Source: Flavobacterium album (GTDB taxonomy: Bacteria > Bacteroidota > Bacteroidia > Flavobacteriales > Flavobacteriaceae). From it: a stretch of 64,000 bases of DNA. Both the position numbers and the translations under genes were made by a program. The DNA is taken from assembly GCF_003096035.1 (NCBI RefSeq), contig NZ_CP029186.1, positions 2,555,001-2,619,000 of the forward strand. The letters are read 5' to 3'. The notes beneath the pieces were generated by a model, which made no database searches, was not told the DNA's origin, and was given only the letters and a program-made list of their open reading frames with translations. Every line of letters starts with the position of its first letter. Position 1 is the stretch's first letter. This document shows, piece after piece, positions 16,078 through 24,114 of this stretch.

Positions 16078-16626
16078 TTATGAATTTAAATATTTCACCA
16101 TTGTTAACTTATCCGCAGGATTTTCTTCCATAAAGAAATCCTTTATATGCCCACAGCTTTCAAACCCAAATTTTTCATACAGCTTTATTCCACCGGTATT
16201 GGTAGCATATACTTCCAGCCAGATGATTTTCAGTAGCGGGCTTTCAGCAGCCCAGTCCAGCAGGCTTCCCATCAAAAAGCTGCCGATCTTCCGGTTCTGC
16301 CATTCGTACGCTATCCCCATGCCGATCATCCCGGTGTGCAAAAGCTTCGTCCGTTGGTTGCCCGAAAGGTCAATGTTCCCAACCAGGTTATTGCCGTGCT
16401 CGGCTACCAGCAGCAGGCTGTTCTCTTCCGTGTGGAACCGCTTTATAAGGTCCTTTTCCATCTGTATATCATTCTTATATTCGAATTCATATAGCGGAAT
16501 AGAGCGTGTACCTTTAATGTAGCTTTTTTTCAGTTCGATGAGGTTCAGCGCATCATATTCTGTAGCTTCACGGATGGTTATTTCCTTACCGTCTGATGTA
16601 AAGCGGGTTACAGGCTTTACTTTCAT
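16078..16626 (-). CDS. GNAT-family N-acetyltransferase
   Basis: A 182-residue acetyltransferase. The fold is visible as IREATEYDALNLIELKKSY at the start, LLLVAEHGNNLVGNIDLSG, the acetyl-CoA loop YEWQNRKIGSFLMGSLLDWA (a Q/R-x-x-G-x-G/S variant), and LEVYATNTGGIKLYEKFGFESCG near the C-terminus. The target is unknown. Its ATG overlaps the stop of the VOC gene (ATGA), so the two are translated together. Confidence 0.85.
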   Translation of the reverse strand: MKVKPVTRFTSDGKEITIREATEYDALNLIELKKSYIKGTRSIPLYEFEYKNDIQMEKDLIKRFHTEENSLLLVAEHGNNLVGNIDLSGNQRTKLLHTGMIGMGIAYEWQNRKIGSFLMGSLLDWAAESPLLKIIWLEVYATNTGGIKLYEKFGFESCGHIKDFFMEENPADKLTMVKYLNS

Positions 16627-16991
16627 AAGGGCAGCTTAAATTCAGGATTGTAGATAAGTCCTATGATGTTTCCCCACAGGTCTTTTACAGAGGCCACCAT
16701 GATCTCGCCGCCAACGTTCTGCGGGGCTTCATGTTTTGTCGCACCAAGGCTGATGAACCAGTCGTACTCTGCCTGAATGTCTTCCACACCCCAATACGTC
16801 ACGACATTATCGCCATTAACGGCTTCATCGGGCTGGAGGCCAAGCTCATACCCGCCGATATTGAATCCGACATAAAATGGCTGGTCAAAGTACGGCTGGG
16901 TTTTAAATGCTTTAGCATACCATTCCCTGGCATTGTCAATGTTGCTTACTTTATAGCCTACCGTCCTTAACCCGAGTATTGTTGTTTTCAT
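16623..16991 (-). CDS. VOC-family (glyoxalase-like) protein
   Basis: A 122-residue protein of the vicinal oxygen chelate fold: TVGYKVSNIDNAREWYAKAF at the N-terminus, WGVEDIQAEYDWFISLGA in the second module, and VASVKDLWGNIIGLIYNP at the end. Metal-binding residues are not all obvious, so this may be a binding protein rather than an enzyme. It forms a two-gene operon with the GNAT protein. Confidence 0.83.
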   Translation of the reverse strand: MKTTILGLRTVGYKVSNIDNAREWYAKAFKTQPYFDQPFYVGFNIGGYELGLQPDEAVNGDNVVTYWGVEDIQAEYDWFISLGATKHEAPQNVGGEIMVASVKDLWGNIIGLIYNPEFKLPL

Positions 16992-17006
16992 AGTTTAAAT
17001 TTTTAT

Positions 17007-17153
17007 TTAACCACATAGGCACATAGTTTTAAATTTTTATTCAGCATACTGGTGAATAAGGCATACTAAGCCTGAAGTTTTGCTTCAGCTATGCGGGACT
17101 ATGGTCTGTGCGTTTAACCAGCATTTTTAAATTCTATGTATCTATGTGGTTGA
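17007..17153. repeat. CCACATAG palindromic element, copy 3
   Basis: Starts TTAACCACATAGGCACATAG and ends CTATGTGGTTGAAA, with an inner TGAAGTTTTGCTTCA hairpin. It lies in the divergent gap between the VOC gene and the Ter cluster. Confidence 0.83.
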
Positions 17154-17229
17154 AAATTTTACATTGCTGCTTAAATTACTTCAAAGTTAAATTATTTGGT
17201 TTTATTTGTGTTATTGCCAATTTAAATTG

Positions 17230-17257
17230 TTGTAAAAAGATTAAATTTTTATATTTA
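17230..17257 (+). promoter_or_regulatory. Possible promoter of the Ter cluster
   Basis: TTG (17230-17232) is followed after 17 nt by TATATTTA (17250-17257), one base off the TAnnTTTG consensus. It would give a leader of about 28 nt before the HAD gene. Nothing better was found in the gap. Confidence 0.3.
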
Positions 17258-17289
17258 CCCTTCATTTATATTCGAAATGTTATAAAGGG

Positions 17290-17994
17290 ATGGAGAGGAT
17301 ACCGGACTTATATAAATACAAACAAATATCTTTTGACCTGTGGCTCACGCTGATAAAGTCAAATCCTGAATTTAAAAGCAAGAGGAACCTTCTGTTTAAA
17401 GACTACTTCGGTATTGGCAAACCCATTGAAGAGGTAGCGCTGGCAATACGCAAATTCGATATACTGACCAATAGCATCAACGAAAAGGCAGGAAAGAATT
17501 TTGATACGTTCGAAATTTATTACCTTATACTGGATCACTTGGGTATTGATATTGAGCTTTACACCAGCCAGCATCTTGCTGAATTCTATGTACTTGCCGA
17601 AAAGCTTTTCATGGAATACAAGCCGGTACTGCTCTATGACTATATACCTTCCTTATTCCAAAAGCTGCATTCGGAGGGCATCACTACGAACATCCTGAGC
17701 AATACCGCTTTTATAAAAGGAAGCGCCCTGCGAAAAGTGATTGCCCATTACGGCCTTGAAAAATATTTTTCATTCCAGTTGTATTCGGACGAGACAGGTT
17801 TTTCAAAGCCCTCTCCCAATATGTATCAGTGCGCCTATGACGAAATAATGAAGATTGGCGACATTGCCAAACATGAAGTGCTACATATTGGCGACAATAA
17901 AGTGTCCGACTATGACGGCGCACTTGCTTTCGGGTTCAAAGCCCATTTATTAATCAATACACCCCTTAATGAACCACACCTACAGCCTGCATAA
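17290..17994 (+). CDS. HAD-superfamily hydrolase, first gene of the Ter cluster
   Basis: A 234-residue HAD hydrolase. Motif I is ISFDLWLTL (nucleophile Asp16), but the second Asp of DxD is Trp18, as in haloacid-dehalogenase-type members. Motif II is ILSNT (Ser137), motif III Lys173 in GFSKPSPNMY, and motif IV GDNKVSDYD (Asp202, Asp207). A helical cap occupies about residues 25-115. The missing general-acid Asp leaves phosphatase activity open. The gene overlaps the next by 26 nt. HAD phosphatases and phosphoribosyltransferases accompany TerD in proposed nucleotide-metabolite modules, so it may act on a nucleotide-like product. Confidence 0.85.
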   Translation: MERIPDLYKYKQISFDLWLTLIKSNPEFKSKRNLLFKDYFGIGKPIEEVALAIRKFDILTNSINEKAGKNFDTFEIYYLILDHLGIDIELYTSQHLAEFYVLAEKLFMEYKPVLLYDYIPSLFQKLHSEGITTNILSNTAFIKGSALRKVIAHYGLEKYFSFQLYSDETGFSKPSPNMYQCAYDEIMKIGDIAKHEVLHIGDNKVSDYDGALAFGFKAHLLINTPLNEPHLQPA

Positions 17995-18829
17995 GATCAC
18001 CGACAAGAATAACTGCCCTTTTTCTGAAGCTGAATACAGTAAATTCAAGTTCGGCGAAAATGTCTATGCCGAAAAATTTGCCGACGAGCTTTTTGAAGGT
18101 TTTATAGCACAGCATAAGGAACTGATCCTGGCGCACACTGATATCGTGATACTGCCAAGCCCGTACCATTCGATACCTACGGCGTCCAATTTTTTATGCC
18201 ACTATTTCAAGCTGCGCATGAACCGGTTCCTGTATGAGCATGGCAGGAAGGCGTTGGCGGAATCGAAAATATACCGCAACCAGACGTATACGACAGATTA
18301 TGGCAACCTTGACTATGCCGAAAGGGTAAGGCTCATAGCCAATGATACGTATTACATTGACCGGAACTACATTGGCGGCAAGCTGTGCCTGCTCCTGGAC
18401 GATATAAAAATTACGGGTAGCCACGAGCACATCGTAAAAAAGATACTGGAGCAATACGACGTTCAGGGAACATTTATGTTCCTGTATTATGCTGAGCTGA
18501 TTAATAAAGACATTCACCCGAACATCGAGAACTATTACAACTATTTCTTTGTAAAAGATGTGCACAGCCTGATGGAGGTGGTGAATTCACGTTCGTTCGC
18601 TTTCAATACCCGTATAGTAAAATACATCCTGAAGATGGAGGAAGCTGATTTTTCGCTACTTTTATCTTCCATGAAAAAGAAGGTGAAGAAAAAGCTGTTC
18701 GACCTCGCGGTGAGCAACAATTACCACACCATAGGCGAATACCAAAGCAACCTCAATAAAATCAATCATAGTTTAACCAATAAAAATAAAAGTAATTATG
18801 GCTATCAATTTACAGAAAGGCCAGCGTGA
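17969..18829 (+). CDS. Phosphoribosyltransferase-like protein of the Ter cluster
   Basis: A 286-residue protein. The central part looks like a PRTase: DIVILPSPYHSIPTASNFL near residues 58-76, and the PRPP-loop-like KLCLLLDDIKITGSHE at 138-153 with Asp144-Asp145. The last ~60 residues are a Lys-rich helical extension. The family match is by motif only. It overlaps the HAD gene by 26 nt at the start and terD by 32 nt at the end, tight coupling that argues all are made together. It may build or break a nucleoside-like compound with the HAD protein. Confidence 0.72.
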   Translation: MNHTYSLHKITDKNNCPFSEAEYSKFKFGENVYAEKFADELFEGFIAQHKELILAHTDIVILPSPYHSIPTASNFLCHYFKLRMNRFLYEHGRKALAESKIYRNQTYTTDYGNLDYAERVRLIANDTYYIDRNYIGGKLCLLLDDIKITGSHEHIVKKILEQYDVQGTFMFLYYAELINKDIHPNIENYYNYFFVKDVHSLMEVVNSRSFAFNTRIVKYILKMEEADFSLLLSSMKKKVKKKLFDLAVSNNYHTIGEYQSNLNKINHSLTNKNKSNYGYQFTERPA

Positions 18830-19349
18830 AACGCTAAACGCACCTAAATTCACAATAGGCCTCGGATGGGATACCAATACATCATCTACCGGAGCATCAT
18901 TCGACCTTGATGCATCGGTTTTCATCATGGGCGATAACAAAAAGCTGCTTGCCGATGAGTTCTTCGTATTCTATAACAACCTTAAATCCCCGGACGAAGC
19001 TGTAGAGCACACAGGCGATAACCTTACCGGCGACGGCGATGGGGATGACGAGTCTATCAACGTGGACCTTTCTAAAATTGACCCAAGGGCGACAGAGATA
19101 TGCATTGTAGTGACCATTCACGATGCCGAAGCGCGCAAGCAGAACTTTGGCCAGGTAAGGAACTCATTCGTGCGCATTATAGATGCCAATGGCACTGAGC
19201 TGGTTAAATATGAGCTGGAAGAAGATTTCTCTATCGAAACTGCGGTAGAGTTCGGCCGTATCTACAAGAGGAACAACGAATGGAAGTTCGAGGCGGTAGG
19301 CGTAGGCCAGCGCGGCGGGCTCCAGGAATATCTGAATAAATATAATTAG
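18798..19349 (+). CDS. terD: TerD-family protein A1
   Basis: A 183-residue TerD protein. It starts MAINLQKGQRETLNAPKFTI, has the FDLDASVF strand (Asp36, Asp38), and the acidic loop GDNLTGDGDGDDE (residues 73-85) that binds calcium in characterised TerD proteins. The C-terminal half holds GQVRNSFVRIIDANGTELVKYEL and FGRIYKRNNEWKF. TerD proteins are cytosolic and implicated in stress, tellurite and phage resistance. It closely resembles the protein from 22349, forming the A member of a repeated A-B pair. Confidence 0.93.
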   Translation: MAINLQKGQRETLNAPKFTIGLGWDTNTSSTGASFDLDASVFIMGDNKKLLADEFFVFYNNLKSPDEAVEHTGDNLTGDGDGDDESINVDLSKIDPRATEICIVVTIHDAEARKQNFGQVRNSFVRIIDANGTELVKYELEEDFSIETAVEFGRIYKRNNEWKFEAVGVGQRGGLQEYLNKYN

Positions 19350-19355
19350 TAAATA

Positions 19356-19388
19356 AGACCTGACAGGTTTCAAAAATCTGTAAGGTCT
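19356..19388. repeat. Short hairpin between terD genes A1 and B1
   Basis: AGACCTGACAGGTTT pairs imperfectly with AAATCTGTAAGGTCT. This belongs to a class of short ACC..GGT hairpins also seen at 24767 and 30105. Confidence 0.65.
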
Positions 19389-19444
19389 CAATCCGGTTAC
19401 CATTTAGCGTAATCGGGAAATCAATCAATAAAAACGATAAACCA

Positions 19445-20053
19445 ATGGCAATCAATTTAGAAAAAGGGCAGCGCATAAACCTCGAAAAAAGCAACGGTTC
19501 CAAACTGCAGAACATCTGCGTGGGCATCAACTGGGGCGCTATCGAGAAAAAAGGATTTTTCGGCACAAAAAAAGAGCCCGTAGACCTTGATGCAAGCTGC
19601 GCGGTATATGACGAGAATAAAAGACACATTGATACAGTGAGCTTCAGGCAGCTGAAGAGCAACGACCAGGCGATACGCCACAGCGGCGACGACCTTACGG
19701 GTGACCTGAACGGAGATGACGGCCTTGATAATGAAGTGATAACCGTAGACCTTACAAAGCTGTCGCCAAGTGCATATTACCTCGGGTTCTTTATCAACAG
19801 CTTCCGTGGGCAGGACTTTAAGGACATTCCGTTTGCATCCATCAGGATCTACGAAGGTACGCCGACACGCGTGCAGGAAGTGTTCGCAAAATATGATATT
19901 GCCAATGACAAAGCATTCGAAGGCAGCGTGGCAATGGTACTGGGCGTATTCTACAAAAGGAACGGCGAATGGAAATTCAACGCCGTAGGTGTGCCGACTG
20001 CCGACAAAAAGCTGGAACAGACTGTAGTGACCATACAGCAAAATCACCTGTAA
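19445..20053 (+). CDS. terD: TerD-family protein B1
   Basis: A 202-residue longer TerD form. It begins MAINLEKGQRINLEKSNGSK and has the CVGINWGAIEKKGFFG segment, VDLDASCAVYD (residues 46-56), and the calcium-type loop GDDLTGDLNGDDGLDNE (81-97). The C-terminal part includes DIPFASIRIYEGTPTRVQEV and VFYKRNGEWKFNAVG. It resembles TerZ/TerX-like members more than A1 and is paralogous to the protein from 23012. It lies 10 nt before the TelA gene. Confidence 0.9.
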   Translation: MAINLEKGQRINLEKSNGSKLQNICVGINWGAIEKKGFFGTKKEPVDLDASCAVYDENKRHIDTVSFRQLKSNDQAIRHSGDDLTGDLNGDDGLDNEVITVDLTKLSPSAYYLGFFINSFRGQDFKDIPFASIRIYEGTPTRVQEVFAKYDIANDKAFEGSVAMVLGVFYKRNGEWKFNAVGVPTADKKLEQTVVTIQQNHL

Positions 20054-20063
20054 AACCAAAGCA

Positions 20064-21152
20064 ATGGAAAATAATGAAGTTACGGTAACGCCCATTTCCG
20101 GGCCAATGGACAAGGAGGGAAATGTAAACCTCGAAGTCATAAACGAACAGCAAATGGCCGAGTACAGGCCTATTGCCAACCAGCTTAATGAGAAAGATGT
20201 CAATTCGATACTGAACTATGGTGCCGAGATACAGAATACCATTTCGAAGCAGAGCGACACGTTCCTTACCAATGTAAGGGCACAGCAGGCAGGGGATGTA
20301 GGCCCGCTCATCAATGAACTGTTGGCGGAGCTGAACTATATTGATGTGGATGAGCTGAACCAGAGCGGTTTCCAGAAATTCATCTCGAAGATACCGTTCC
20401 TTAAGAACATGATCGTCGATGTGAAAAAGCTGTTCCAAAAATACGATAAGATTACTGCGAACGTAGACCGTATCAGCAATAAGGTAAAGGCCGGGATGAT
20501 CAATTCCGTTAAGGACAATACCTCGTTGCAAACAATGTTCGATGGGAATGTGCAGCTTATCAAAGAAATTGAGAAATTCATCATTGCCGGGCAGATACGC
20601 TTTAAGGAACTAAGCGAGGAGCTTGCCGTGATGGAAGGAAATGCATCGCAATATCAGGATTATGAAATATCCGATAAGCGCACATTTATCAACAGGCTTG
20701 ACAAAAGGCTGGCCGACATGAAAGTGGTGCGTTTCATCCTGATTCAGTCGCTGGCACAGATACGCGTGGTGCAGAACAACAACACCTCGCTTGCGGAAAA
20801 AGCACAGTCGATACTTACTACGACCATGCCGGTATGGAAAAACCAGCTTACGCTTGCAGTAGCCTTACAAAGGCAAAAGCAGAATATCGAGGTGCAGCGC
20901 AAAGTATCTGAAACCACCAACACTATATTGCAGAAGAATGCAGAGATGCTGAAACAGAACAGTATAGAAGTGGCAAGGGAAAGCGAAAACACTATTGTAT
21001 CGCTCGAAACGCTAAGGACAACGACCAAATCGCTTATTGATACGCTTTCAGAAGTGAAACAGATCCACGAGCAGGGCGCCCAGACACGCAGGGAGCTTGA
21101 TGCCGGCCTGCAAAACCTGGAAGCGGAATTGAAAAAAGGGGTTACAAGCTAA
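20064..21152 (+). CDS. telA: TelA-like toxic anion resistance protein
   Basis: A 362-residue, almost fully helical protein with the TelA signature: an N-terminal polar region, FISKIPFLKNMIVDVKKLFQKY (about residues 105-126), a DLxxDN-like middle, and long coiled segments such as KRTFINRLDKRLADMKVVRF and SLAQIRVVQNNNTSLAEKAQ. TelA is linked to tellurite and antimicrobial-peptide resistance, but its molecular role is unsettled. It is inserted between the first and second A-B TerD pairs. No signal peptide or membrane segment is seen. Confidence 0.88.
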   Translation: MENNEVTVTPISGPMDKEGNVNLEVINEQQMAEYRPIANQLNEKDVNSILNYGAEIQNTISKQSDTFLTNVRAQQAGDVGPLINELLAELNYIDVDELNQSGFQKFISKIPFLKNMIVDVKKLFQKYDKITANVDRISNKVKAGMINSVKDNTSLQTMFDGNVQLIKEIEKFIIAGQIRFKELSEELAVMEGNASQYQDYEISDKRTFINRLDKRLADMKVVRFILIQSLAQIRVVQNNNTSLAEKAQSILTTTMPVWKNQLTLAVALQRQKQNIEVQRKVSETTNTILQKNAEMLKQNSIEVARESENTIVSLETLRTTTKSLIDTLSEVKQIHEQGAQTRRELDAGLQNLEAELKKGVTS

Positions 21153-21170
21153 GAAGCTGAATAAAAATTT

Positions 21171-21310
21171 CAACCACATAGGGACATAGGCTTTGAATGT
21201 AAAACTATGGTTCCGGGATAGCACACAGAGATGAAGCAAGGCTTCATGCTATGTTTGACTAATATTTTGCTAAGGTTAATGTGGAAGGCCTATGTATCTA
21301 TGTGGTTAAA
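21171..21310. repeat. CCACATAG palindromic element, copy 4 (inside the Ter cluster)
   Basis: Starts CAACCACATAGGGACATAGG and ends CTATGTGGTTAAA, with inner GATGAAGCAAGGCTTCATG. It separates telA from the 327-aa gene within the same-strand run. Confidence 0.85.
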
Positions 21311-21351
21311 AAAATTAATAGATTAGGCACTTTTAAAAGAAGTGAAGATAA

Positions 21352-22335
21352 ATGCAGATGACGCAGGAGCAGGAAGAAATATATGAAGGCATACTAAAGG
21401 ACAGCAGCAAGAGGCTCAGGGTTTTAAAGACATTATCAAATTTTTTTAGCCACAAAGACCTTTTTGCAGCCTTTATCCGTACGCAGGTTATCCATAACCT
21501 GTTCGAGGCGAATAAGGACCTGGACCCGAACAAGCTGGAACTGTTTCATGTGCAGTACACAAGCAGCCTTATCGACCTTTTCCAGAAGCTGAAGAAGTCG
21601 AAAGAGCAGCAGTATTTGCTTATTTCCGACGAGATCTACATCAATGAGGATATCGTTCGCAAGCTTGAAAGCGAAACAGCAGCGGTAGATTTTCCCGCAG
21701 AAGTACGGGAACATTCGAAACTGATGGCAGCCAAATTGCAGCAGTTGTACAGCATGCTTGCGTCGGGCGAACAGGTGCCTTTCGGGTGGGGCGACATTAT
21801 GCTGTTCCCAACGAAAAGGGCAGGGGAGTTTTACAGGGAGATCGATGCTGCGCATTTTTTGGCACTTACCGAGATGGATGCCCGGAGCGCTTACCGGAAC
21901 GAGTTTGCCAGTATTGAGAAAAAACTTCTCGGCAGGCTGAACATAGCGAATTTCAGGGTGAAATTTAGCTGCGGGCTGGTGCACGGGAATGAGATTGTTG
22001 AGGTGTATGACTTTATCGATTCGAATGATAAGTTCGTTTTTATAGCCAGTGCCAAGGCATTTTATTTCCTGGATGCGGAAACCGCGCAGGGGCTCGACCT
22101 GTCGAAGAACCTGTCGGGCAAAAACAGTATCATCATGGACCTGAAGGCCAAGACTGATGCGCTGAAGGAAAAACAGGCTACCATCAAGACATCGCTTCCG
22201 GCTAATGTGGAAGAGGTGTTGGAGGGTTATCTGGAAAAAATATCAGGAGTTGATTTCCTCGATGAGCTGCAGAACGTAGACGAGCAGACCAACATTTTAA
22301 GGGCCATGCTCAACATTAATATTAATTCAAAATAA
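21352..22335 (+). CDS. Ter-cluster protein of unknown family (327 aa)
   Basis: A cytosolic helical protein of 327 residues, starting MQMTQEQEEIYEGILKDSSK. An alternative ATG is two codons downstream. The first ~130 residues are charged helices; residues 135-165 carry an aromatic/Gly patch (GEQVPFGWGDIMLFPTKRAG). The middle (about 195-250) looks like a beta-rich segment, NFRVKFSCGLVHGNEIVEVYDF, and the C-terminus is again helical. I recognise no family. It lies 14 nt before the second TerD-A gene, so it is probably a structural partner or regulator of the TerD/TelA complex. Confidence 0.8.
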   Translation: MQMTQEQEEIYEGILKDSSKRLRVLKTLSNFFSHKDLFAAFIRTQVIHNLFEANKDLDPNKLELFHVQYTSSLIDLFQKLKKSKEQQYLLISDEIYINEDIVRKLESETAAVDFPAEVREHSKLMAAKLQQLYSMLASGEQVPFGWGDIMLFPTKRAGEFYREIDAAHFLALTEMDARSAYRNEFASIEKKLLGRLNIANFRVKFSCGLVHGNEIVEVYDFIDSNDKFVFIASAKAFYFLDAETAQGLDLSKNLSGKNSIIMDLKAKTDALKEKQATIKTSLPANVEEVLEGYLEKISGVDFLDELQNVDEQTNILRAMLNININSK

Positions 22336-22348
22336 ACCAATATAACCA

Positions 22349-22900
22349 ATGGCAATTAATTTAGAAAAAGGACAAAGACAAAGCATAGCGGCCCCAAAAT
22401 TTACAGTGGGTCTTGGATGGGACAGTAATACCAGCAATACAGGCGATGCTTTCGATGTGGATGCATCCATATTCGTATTGGGCGCGAATGGCAAGCTGGT
22501 AAGCGACAACCATTTTGTATTCTACAACAACCTTTCTACACCGGACGGCGCTGTAACGCACACCGGCGATAACCTTACCGGGGATGGAGACGGCGACGAT
22601 GAGAAAGTGATTGTTGACCTTTCAAAGATATCAGGCGATGTAGCCGAAATAACTTTTGTGGTAACCATCCACAAGGCGGCGGAAAGAAGGCAGAACTTCG
22701 GGCAGATACGCAACTCGTTCATCAGGATCGTGGATACCAACAACACTGAGCTTGTAAAATATGAGCTGGATGAGGATTTCTCTATCGAAACAGCTGTAGA
22801 GTTTGGCCGTATCTATAAAAGGAACGACGAATGGAAATTCGAGGCTGTGGGCAACGGCATGAAAGGCGGCCTGCAGGACTTTTTGAATAAATATAATTAA
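22349..22900 (+). CDS. terD: TerD-family protein A2
   Basis: A 183-residue TerD paralog of A1, with identical length and the same blocks: MAINLEKGQRQSIAAPKFTV, FDVDASIFVLG, the acidic calcium-type loop GDNLTGDGDGDDE, QIRNSFIRIVDTNNTELVKY, and FGRIYKRNDEWKFEAVG. The high similarity to the protein from 18798 shows a fairly recent duplication. It begins the second A-B TerD pair. Confidence 0.93.
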   Translation: MAINLEKGQRQSIAAPKFTVGLGWDSNTSNTGDAFDVDASIFVLGANGKLVSDNHFVFYNNLSTPDGAVTHTGDNLTGDGDGDDEKVIVDLSKISGDVAEITFVVTIHKAAERRQNFGQIRNSFIRIVDTNNTELVKYELDEDFSIETAVEFGRIYKRNDEWKFEAVGNGMKGGLQDFLNKYN

Positions 22901-22912
22901 TAATGTATTGCC

Positions 22913-22960
22913 GGTTGGCTTTGTAGAGACGTTGCATGCAACGTCTCTACAAAGCCAACC
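22913..22960. repeat. Perfect 48-bp palindrome
   Basis: Each 24-nt half is the exact reverse complement of the other, with no spacer (centre GCATGC at 22934-22939). It lies just past the stop of terD A2 and could form a strong hairpin or cruciform. No U-run follows, so it is not a simple terminator. Confidence 0.9.
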
Positions 22961-23011
22961 GCAAATTGCGTTATAGACAAGCTATCAAATCAACCAATAA
23001 AACATAAAACA

Positions 23012-23674
23012 ATGGCAATTAATTTAACCAAAGGTCAGAAGATCGACCTTAGAAAGACTACGGGCGAAAGCCTGACCAACTTTTGTGTTGGCGTTAACTG
23101 GGGCGCTATCGAAACCAAAGGCGGTTTCCTTGGCCTTGGCAAAAAAGTAACCAACATCGACCTTGACCTTAGCTGTATCATGATCGATGAGCAGAATAAT
23201 ATTTGCGACCACCTGTATTCACCGCTTTACAGGGTGGAGGTATTGCAGCAGTTCGGCCTTCCTAAAGGTAAATTGCTTTCATCTGACGGTGCACTGAAAC
23301 ATACCGGCGATGACCTTCAGGGCGATACAGGAGGCGATGACGGCCTTGATAACGAGATCATCACGGTAGACCTTACCCGTATCAATCCTAACGTAAGCCA
23401 GATATTCTTTTTCCTTAATAATGCAGGTCGTGAAGACTTTTCACAGATACCTTACTCAAAGATCAGGATGTACGAAGGTACGCCTACAAGAGTGAACTCG
23501 GTTTTTGCATCGTATAATGTTTCTGCGGAAGCACAGTATACAGGCAAGCTATCGATAATCATGGGCAAGCTGTACAAAAGGAATGGCGAATGGAAATTCA
23601 GTGCGATAGGCGACCCTACAGAGGATGTATTCCTCGGGCAGACCATTGCAAGAATTGTGAAGTCTTATCTGTAA
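23012..23674 (+). CDS. terD: TerD-family protein B2
   Basis: A 220-residue TerD paralog of B1, starting MAINLTKGQKIDLRKTTGES. It has CVGVNWGAIETKGGFLG, IDLDLSCIMID (residues 49-59), an insertion of about 20 residues (YSPLYRVEVLQQFGLPKGK) not present in B1, and the loop GDDLQGDTGGDDGLDNE (99-115). The C-terminal blocks IPYSKIRMYEGTPTRVNSV and LYKRNGEWKFSAIG match B1. It is four bases upstream of the next gene. Confidence 0.91.
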   Translation: MAINLTKGQKIDLRKTTGESLTNFCVGVNWGAIETKGGFLGLGKKVTNIDLDLSCIMIDEQNNICDHLYSPLYRVEVLQQFGLPKGKLLSSDGALKHTGDDLQGDTGGDDGLDNEIITVDLTRINPNVSQIFFFLNNAGREDFSQIPYSKIRMYEGTPTRVNSVFASYNVSAEAQYTGKLSIIMGKLYKRNGEWKFSAIGDPTEDVFLGQTIARIVKSYL

Positions 23675-23678
23675 ACAC

Positions 23679-24104
23679 ATGCAGATCAAAAACATACAGG
23701 GATTACGGGTTGCCGAGATCGGGCAGCTTGTAAACCAGGGCGGAAAATTCGTTATTTTTCCCTACACGGTATCTATTGTGGTAATGACCTTCAAAAGGCC
23801 TTCCTCCATTTACTTTATAAGGCCGGACGAAGGTACCTTTAAATATTCCTACAAGCATGTGGCCGTTAATGCAGTTATGGGCTGGTGGGGAATCCCATGG
23901 GGGCCCATATATACGATCGGTGCCATGTACCACCAGCTTAGCGGCGGCAAGGATGTAACCCAAGCCGTAATGAGCGACCTGATACAGAACGATCCGGAAG
24001 CGAATACTTCTACCTACAACATCAACGGTACGGTGTCGCATAATATGCAGCAGCAACAGCAGGAGAACAGCGGAGCATCGGCATACAACGTACCAAGGAA
24101 CTAA
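23679..24104 (+). CDS. Ter-cluster protein with GWWGIPWGPIYT motif (141 aa)
   Basis: A 141-residue protein starting MQIKNIQGLRVAEIGQLVNQ. The core is beta-rich: GGKFVIFPYTVSIVVMTFKR, then PSSIYFIRPDEG, and a striking GWWGIPWGPIYTIG segment near residues 68-81, which may lie at a membrane surface. The last 30 residues are Asn/Gln-rich and disordered. I have seen this motif pattern in short bacterial proteins but cannot name a function. It lies 4 nt after terD B2 and 10 nt before the first vWA gene, so it probably belongs to the same complex. Confidence 0.8.
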   Translation: MQIKNIQGLRVAEIGQLVNQGGKFVIFPYTVSIVVMTFKRPSSIYFIRPDEGTFKYSYKHVAVNAVMGWWGIPWGPIYTIGAMYHQLSGGKDVTQAVMSDLIQNDPEANTSTYNINGTVSHNMQQQQQENSGASAYNVPRN

Positions 24105-24114
24105 TACGCCAGTT

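Noticed and set aside
19457..20203. 248-codon minus-strand frame opposite terD B1
   Set aside because: It shadows TerD and TelA coding sequence and has no recognisable domain.
22913..22960. Rho-independent terminator
   Set aside because: There is no U-run after the stem on either strand, so it is listed as a palindrome.
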